From assembly GCA_022747635.1 (NCBI GenBank), contig JAKTNV010000005.1, forward strand, positions 45,935,013 through 45,999,012: DNA of 64,000 bases, in the 5' to 3' direction. Origin of the DNA: Hetaerina americana. Lineage: Eukaryota > Arthropoda > Insecta > Odonata > Calopterygidae. A program made the translations under genes and the position numbers. Shown here piece after piece: positions 59,186-64,000 of the stretch (position 1 is its first letter; each line of letters opens with the position of its first letter). The notes below the pieces were generated by a model. That model searched no databases and was not told where the DNA came from. It saw nothing but the letters and a program-made list of their open reading frames with translations.

Positions 59186-60867
59186 CCGGAGTAATGGGGT
59201 CGGCTGAAGACAGAAGGATTAAATATGGAGCAAAGAAGATTCACCGTGAGGCAGATAGCCAAAATAACTGTAATATAATAAAACTGTTAAGGCTTTACGA
59301 AAAAAAGATGGGAAACTAAAAGAATGCATGCAGCTGCATGTTCTTGAGCAAGTGTTGACTGTCAATAGGGATAAGTGGAGAGACCTAAAACGGAAAACAT
59401 GAGCCCAAATTTTCCCGTAATCGTACGCATTCTTTGGAATCGTGTACACCTTACCCAGTGGAGAGATGAAGAAAACTGGAAAAAACAAGCACGAAGAAAA
59501 ACGGAAGTGTTGAAGGTGTGATACACCATTGGTGATATCAGTTACAGAAATTCATCACCATTGAAGATATTGTGGAGTGGGTGATTGAAGACACATGATG
59601 TTCTATTACAAAATGATACCCTCGGCGAAAAATATAACGAAAAAATTGAGGGCACATTTATACTGTATGGTCTGAGATCAAATTCAAGGGCGGAGAACGA
59701 TGGCCTCATTAAACATCGCCTGAAAGTGCGTAATAGCTAAGTACGCCTCACACCACGCTGGAGCATAGAGATCGGTTGATAACCGAGGGAGAAAATTATC
59801 AATGAAACCGGAATAAACATTAACTTAGTGTACGAGGAGATGAAAAAAAAGCAAAATAAATAGAGGAAGATATAAGTGATCAAATTTATCGAGGTAAAAG
59901 ATTAGCCCTCAATCTACTGGTCTAGCAATTGAGGTGCTTGGGTCAAGTTCAAATCATATACCTTAATATTGATTCATAAGGACCCCGTGGGAATCAAATA
60001 CATATTGTCCCTACTCGGCCACTGATATATGTTGAATAAACATGAGGCAGGTTTGTGGGAGGTCATTTAGTTCAGACATGTAGAATACCTGTTTTGTCAT
60101 CGTGCATCGGAAACGCGATGTTAGCTCAGGAGGAAGGTGTGCATTAATATACTGAGATGCAAAGAGAAGCAAAGTAAGATGCCTTATATTAAATGACCCA
60201 TTATTATATTTGATTTTGTTTTTGATTTACACAGTCACACACATTGTTATTTTAATACCTGCCTCAGGCATAGTAGCCCCTGATAGTATTAGTACCATCA
60301 AGTATCTCACATTCTCTTTTAGAAGAGGTAAGAATGTTTTCCATTGATCGTTGATCTTTTCACTTAAGATGCCGAAGACTTTCGTTACTAAAGAAATATT
60401 GAGAGTTAATTTATCGAAGTACTAGTGGCCATGAGATGATATGCACAGCATGGAAATGATAATGTTAGCGCATAAACATTTGTCCCTTTTAACTTACCAA
60501 GAATGTGTATTGATATTGAAGCATATAATTGAATGGATTCAATACAAACATTTGCAATATCAGAACGCAAACCGATAATATAGCTTTTCATAGCGGATGC
60601 ATGCAGTGTTAATTATTTTAAAACTAGTGGAATATTTTTAAGGAAGTCTAAACAAATTTTCAGAAATGCATTATGAATATTGGGTTACGTGGCCCTACTT
60701 TGGATTCTCACACATACCTATATGTAAATATGTATATTGTATTTATTCCTATACTAATTCAGCGTGGCGGGTAAAGAATTAACCACGATCTAATGCAGCT
60801 GCCTCCCGTCCCTGATTTGAATTCTCTCCAATTCGCATGAGCTGTCGGAATTCAAGTATGTGTGCAC
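59186..60867. other. AT-rich stretch with a possible tRNA-like fragment
   Basis: Near 59908-59955, CCTCAAT and ATTGAGG bracket a 14-base loop and are followed by GGTCAAGTTCAAATC, a weak B-box match. This is too little to call a SINE. The rest is AT-rich and featureless. Confidence 0.4.
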
Positions 60868-60914
60868 AAACACACACATATATGTATGTATATGTGTGTG
60901 TGTGTATATATATA

Positions 60915-60955
<41 letters not shown>
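60868..60955. repeat. Compound (CA)/(TG)/(TA)n microsatellite
   Basis: CACACACA, then TATATGTATGTATA, then (TG)n, then (TA)n with one TTTA interruption. The left part is palindromic in CA/TG. Confidence 0.95.
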
Positions 60956-60958
<3 letters not shown>

Positions 60959-60989
60959 CATTTATATAGTTGTATGTATGCATATACAG

Positions 60990-61023
60990 GTATACTGGGT
61001 GGTTTGAAAAGTATCCGACCTTA
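60990..61023 (+). mobile_element. Mariner-like terminal inverted repeat, one end only
   Basis: TACTGGGTGGTTTGAAAAG followed by TATCCGACCTTA starts at a TA dinucleotide. It resembles the outer end of mariner-type elements (GGGTGG-TT-AAAAGT pattern). The matching inverted end is not present anywhere in the window, so this is a solo end or a fragment. Assignment rests on family resemblance from memory. Confidence 0.4.
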
Positions 61024-61109
61024 CAGAGATACAAGAGATTTTTTCTGAAATTTTCTGAGCAGGAAACTTTTTAGAAAACCCATGTATATACGCATACACA
61101 GACACACAC

Positions 61110-61185
61110 AGGGTGCAGCAACATGACTTCCTTTAAAAGCGTTGCGTTTTGCGTTTGAAAAAAGGAAGTTATGTTGCCGCACCCT
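61110..61185. mobile_element. Palindromic MITE-like unit with 25-bp arms
   Basis: A 25-bp arm at 61110-61134, starting AGGGTGCAGCAACATGACTT, is matched in inverted orientation at 61161-61185 (23 of 25 positions) around a 26-base loop. The ends AGGGTGC...GCACCCT look like terminal inverted repeats of a Tc1/mariner-type element reduced to its ends. (CA)n on the left and (TG)n on the right extend the symmetry. No coding sequence remains. The target-site duplication is unclear because the flanks are themselves simple repeats. Confidence 0.75.
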
Positions 61186-61188
61186 ATA

Positions 61189-61280
<92 letters not shown>

Positions 61281-61298
61281 ATATATATATATATATAA
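61186..61298. repeat. (TG)n(TA)n microsatellite
   Basis: TATATGTGTGTGTG passes into a long TA array, interrupted once by TAAAC near 61273. It abuts the palindromic unit directly. Confidence 0.95.
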
Positions 61299-61383
61299 AC
61301 TTACGAAAACTTTTATTAATGTGAGGGTCTTTTTACGTATTTCTCTATCTATATTTTTGCTCTATTATTCTAAGTGTTTATAC

Positions 61384-61384
<1 letters not shown>

Positions 61385-61461
<77 letters not shown>
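61385..61461. repeat. (TA)n microsatellite
   Basis: About 75 bp of TA repeat. The Ile-Tyr frame through it (61321-62004, plus) is not a gene. Confidence 0.97.
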
Positions 61462-61462
<1 letters not shown>

Positions 61463-61639
61463 GTGTATGTACATATGTTCACATACTCCCTATAATTATA
61501 TCCGAAACTTGCAAAAACATTAGTTCATATATCTTTCGTTTTCCCGATCAATCACGAAGTTCTCTTCGTCGTTTTTTGTTGCTTTGTGTCAAGCTAGAAA
61601 ACTCGGGCCGACTCAAACTCTTAGTATGCTGGCCCGTAA
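61462..61639. other. AT-rich spacer, nothing recognised
   Basis: Short interval before the GC-rich island. Confidence 0.5.
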
Positions 61640-62345
61640 GAGTCATAACAATTCCTTATTATTTCTCACCGTCCCCCTGTCTGCCCCTCCTAATCCTCCA
61701 AAGTTTCACGCGATCTACCCACGGTCATATACTTCGTCTTACGACCCACCGTACCCCTTCTGCCCAACTACAACCCTCAACCAGCCCAGTCTTCGTACAC
61801 ATCTCTCACGGTCGTCATTACCCGACTCTCTCTCGACGGAAGAACGGAGGAGGAACGGGCGATCATCCCACTACTACCTCTCTCACTAATCTGCCTCCAT
61901 CTGCCTCCACCTCTTTCATCATTTTCGGTCCCCCAGATGAATTGCTCCTCACCCCGTCCTTCGTCCTCCGTTTCCAGCCTCGAGTCGGGCCCTCCTCCTC
62001 CTAGTTTCCTCCACACCCCTATCCCACCTCCCCCCCGCCGGTTCCTTCACCCCTTGCGTATACTTCTCTCTTGTCTCCCTCCTACTCCCGCCTTTGACGC
62101 CCCGCTAAGAATTTCCTCCTCCCTCTTTTAACTCTATCCCTTGAGAAGTGACGCCAAAAAAGATCGGAGTAATCGTACCCATTCCGTGGAACCGTTTTGG
62201 GCGATACCGAGAGTGACCCACCGCAGTTCTCTTGAGGAAGGGGGGAGGTAAAGAAGAGAAACCCTTTTTTTTTAGGGCAGAGGAAATCTCTTTTAGGAAA
62301 ACCTTAGGTGTACCGCGTCGTGGTTCCACGACGAGGGGCTTTTTA
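61640..62345. promoter_or_regulatory. GC-rich island, mainly pyrimidine-rich
   Basis: The plus strand is C/T-rich from about 61665 to 62135 with CpG, then mixed and purine-leaning to about 62330. Low-complexity frames lie on both strands (plus 61584-61889, 61937-62131; minus 61777-62016, 62105-62329). Last member of the island series. Confidence 0.4.
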
Positions 62346-63239
62346 AAATTCGGTTCACGTCCGTTCTGGTTGTTATGGTGACCTTATGGAATAACGGATG
62401 AGGGAGGGTGAGCTAAGATATCCTTCTTGGCCAGGAAAAATATTTTTAAATTTGATATACAGGTTAAGGCTGTTAAGTATCATCAGGAATATAAGGCCAT
62501 GTAAATTTATTTCATCCGATTCCTATCGCATGCCATTAAAGAGCGCAATTATGTTTATGAAAAACCATTAACTGGTTTATAAGAACCATATACGTAGTTT
62601 ATGCATGAAGTTGTGATAATTTCAAAAAAAGGTTAAAGGTTCAAATGGTTGCGAGGATCCGGAAGGTTGAAGAATGTATCCCTCGAAGAGAATCAGGAAA
62701 GCCTTGAGGAAGAAGGGCCGTCGGGAATTGACTAATGTTCTTAAATTAGATACGTCATGTGCGTATCCCAGTATGAAAAATAATGAGGCGATATTGCACT
62801 ATTTAATTCTGTCTTTGTAAAAATAAAATGCATTAATCCTTATGTAATCATCAAATGAAAAGTTAACATATTTTATATTTTATTTCCTATTATTTTTAGG
62901 ATGGATTAGTTTAGCATTTACTGCATTGAATGCGTTTGGAATCCAATTTTCAGTGAAGCGTAACCCAATATCAACCGATCAAATCCTCCATTCGTCGCCA
63001 ATCATTAACTTAAATAGTCCGTCAATGTAATGAGTTTTTAACAATGTAATCAGCCCTAAAATTATAGTCTTTCTAGTACATTCTGTAGAACTAATCTGAG
63101 AAAATTAAATCCAATTAACATAATTAGATTTGATAGTTAAAATAGGTACGACTCTCTACCAGTTTAAGAATTGAAATCAAATTTCAAAACCACTCCGACT
63201 AGAATGGCTTTCTTCCATTGCCACTGTTTTTCTTTTGAG
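62346..63239. other. AT-rich non-coding stretch, nothing recognised
   Basis: No supported gene or repeat. Confidence 0.55.
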
Positions 63240-63360
63240 CCTTTTGATCAAGAGCCCGTCTCCGAATACCATTCCCGATAGGACTCAAACTCATCATCCT
63301 CACATCAAAACATTCTCTTTAACCTAACCAACTCTCGTGCCTCCATCTCCCTTGTAACAA
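63240..63360 (-). mobile_element. Possible tRNA-derived SINE relic (minus strand)
   Basis: On the minus strand, GTTGGTTAGGTTAAAGAG (about 63318-63335) resembles an A box. It is followed about 35 nt later by GAGTTTGAGTCCTATCGGG, a B-box and T-arm-like sequence (about 63264-63282). That spacing is right for a tRNA-derived head. The following body does not match the SINE family at 25467, so it would be a different family. No ends were found. Confidence 0.4.
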
Positions 63361-64000
63361 CATACTTATTCGCAAAACAACACGGTTACTCCCAGAGTAT
63401 GCCGTGGCTAAGCAAAGTTCGAGTTCGGGTAATGAGGGATGCGATGTGGTTAGTGATCGAAAGCATGGGCATTTTTGATCAAAATCTGTGCAATCATAAA
63501 ACTGCGATATGTGCACCGAAATTGGAAAACCTAAGCCTTGGAACCCTGATTACGAATGTCAGGATATACTCAAAGGATAAAATCGGAAGGTATTTGCGCA
63601 CTAAAGGCAACATTTTCACAAATATAGAAGGATTTCACCCTATTCAGGTGCATAACCTTTTTGGGGTTTGCTTATGAGGAAGCGAGGTTTGAAAGTGAAA
63701 AATTCTAAAAGGAAAATCCAAATTGAGGCTCTCAGAATTATTATCTGAATCATTTTGAACCACAATGAAAAATTCCTAAAGCAGGGCTGTGGGATCTCTC
63801 ATTTGGTTAAACATTTCTGCGCAATATATTGACAGAAATACTAAACTTCACTGAGTGAAATAAATGTCCAATAAGTCGCCCCCTTCAACTCCCTATCTCG
63901 TAGGTATAACCGCTTAAATATGTGAAATGTGGGGGAGGCGGACGAGACTATAACGAAAATGTAAAACCATTCATACGCTGCCCTATTTTAATGAACCACG
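63361..64000. other. AT-rich non-coding stretch, nothing recognised
   Basis: The plus frame 63399-63677 (92 codons) has a mixed composition but no recognisable domain. Nothing else is seen to the end of the window. Confidence 0.5.

Noticed and set aside
59885..59960. tRNA-like hairpin plus weak B box
   Set aside because: The anticodon-type loop would be 14 bases and no D arm is visible. Too weak to call.
61321..62004. 227-codon plus frame
   Set aside because: It starts in AT-rich DNA, runs through a TA array (Ile-Tyr repeats) and ends in a low-complexity island.
1..64000. CRISPR array, bacterial operon, prophage or insertion sequence
   Set aside because: Composition, microsatellites and retroelement relics show nuclear eukaryotic DNA. 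No regularly spaced short repeats with unique spacers occur.
1..64000. Well-known conserved animal microRNAs and small nuclear RNA genes
   Set aside because: I scanned for several familiar mature sequences and U-RNA motifs by eye and found none. A covariance-model scan would be needed to exclude them.

Overview
This window looks like nuclear DNA from a multicellular eukaryote, most likely an arthropod (inference). It is AT-rich, has long (TA)n and (TG)n microsatellites, and carries relics of mariner, non-LTR, Penelope-like and tRNA-derived SINE elements. No reading frame runs as long as a bacterial gene. I could not support a single host protein-coding gene, rRNA gene or intact tRNA gene. The longest open frames (about 120-280 codons) lie in low-complexity GC-rich islands where several frames on both strands are open at once, which is what skewed composition gives by chance. 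The window is best read as intergenic or deep-intronic DNA.

Layout. 1-6.4 kb is plain AT-rich DNA with two modest GC-rich patches. 6.4-9.5 kb is a repeat cluster: a Penelope-type terminal motif, a mariner transposase relic, two SINE copies on the minus strand and a (TA)n array. 10.2-10.9 kb is a strong CpG-rich island. At 13.0-13.6 kb lie a palindrome of about 150 bp with a hammerhead-ribozyme-like core and a separate hairpin. 14-24 kb alternates AT-rich DNA with GC-rich patches. At 25.47-25.72 kb is an apparently complete SINE with a perfect 13-bp target-site duplication. 27.6-27.9 kb is a (TA)n cluster with duplicated flanks. At 29.6-30.2 kb is the C-terminal part of a non-LTR reverse transcriptase, with a more decayed relative at 35.6-35.9 kb. 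A tRNA-like relic lies at 32.6 kb, a fourth SINE copy at 44.6-44.8 kb, a three-copy tandem repeat at 49.5-49.9 kb, a miRNA-sized hairpin at 51.15 kb, and a cluster of (TA)n arrays, a mariner-like end and a palindromic MITE-like unit at 60.9-61.5 kb.

The feature that recurs most is a series of GC-rich, CpG-containing islands of about 0.3-1 kb, a few kb apart: near 4.4, 10.5, 18.6, 24.5, 28.3, 33.3, 38.9, 41, 44, 47.7, 54.3, 58.3 and 62 kb. Each is strongly purine-rich or pyrimidine-rich on one strand, and several switch sharply between the two near their middle. They are not explained by coding potential and are the best candidates here for regulatory elements, promoters or replication-related sequence (inference).

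The main repeat result is one SINE family seen in at least four copies (A at 9.2 kb minus, B at 25.5 kb plus, C at 8.1 kb minus, D at 44.7 kb plus). All comparisons were made by eye.
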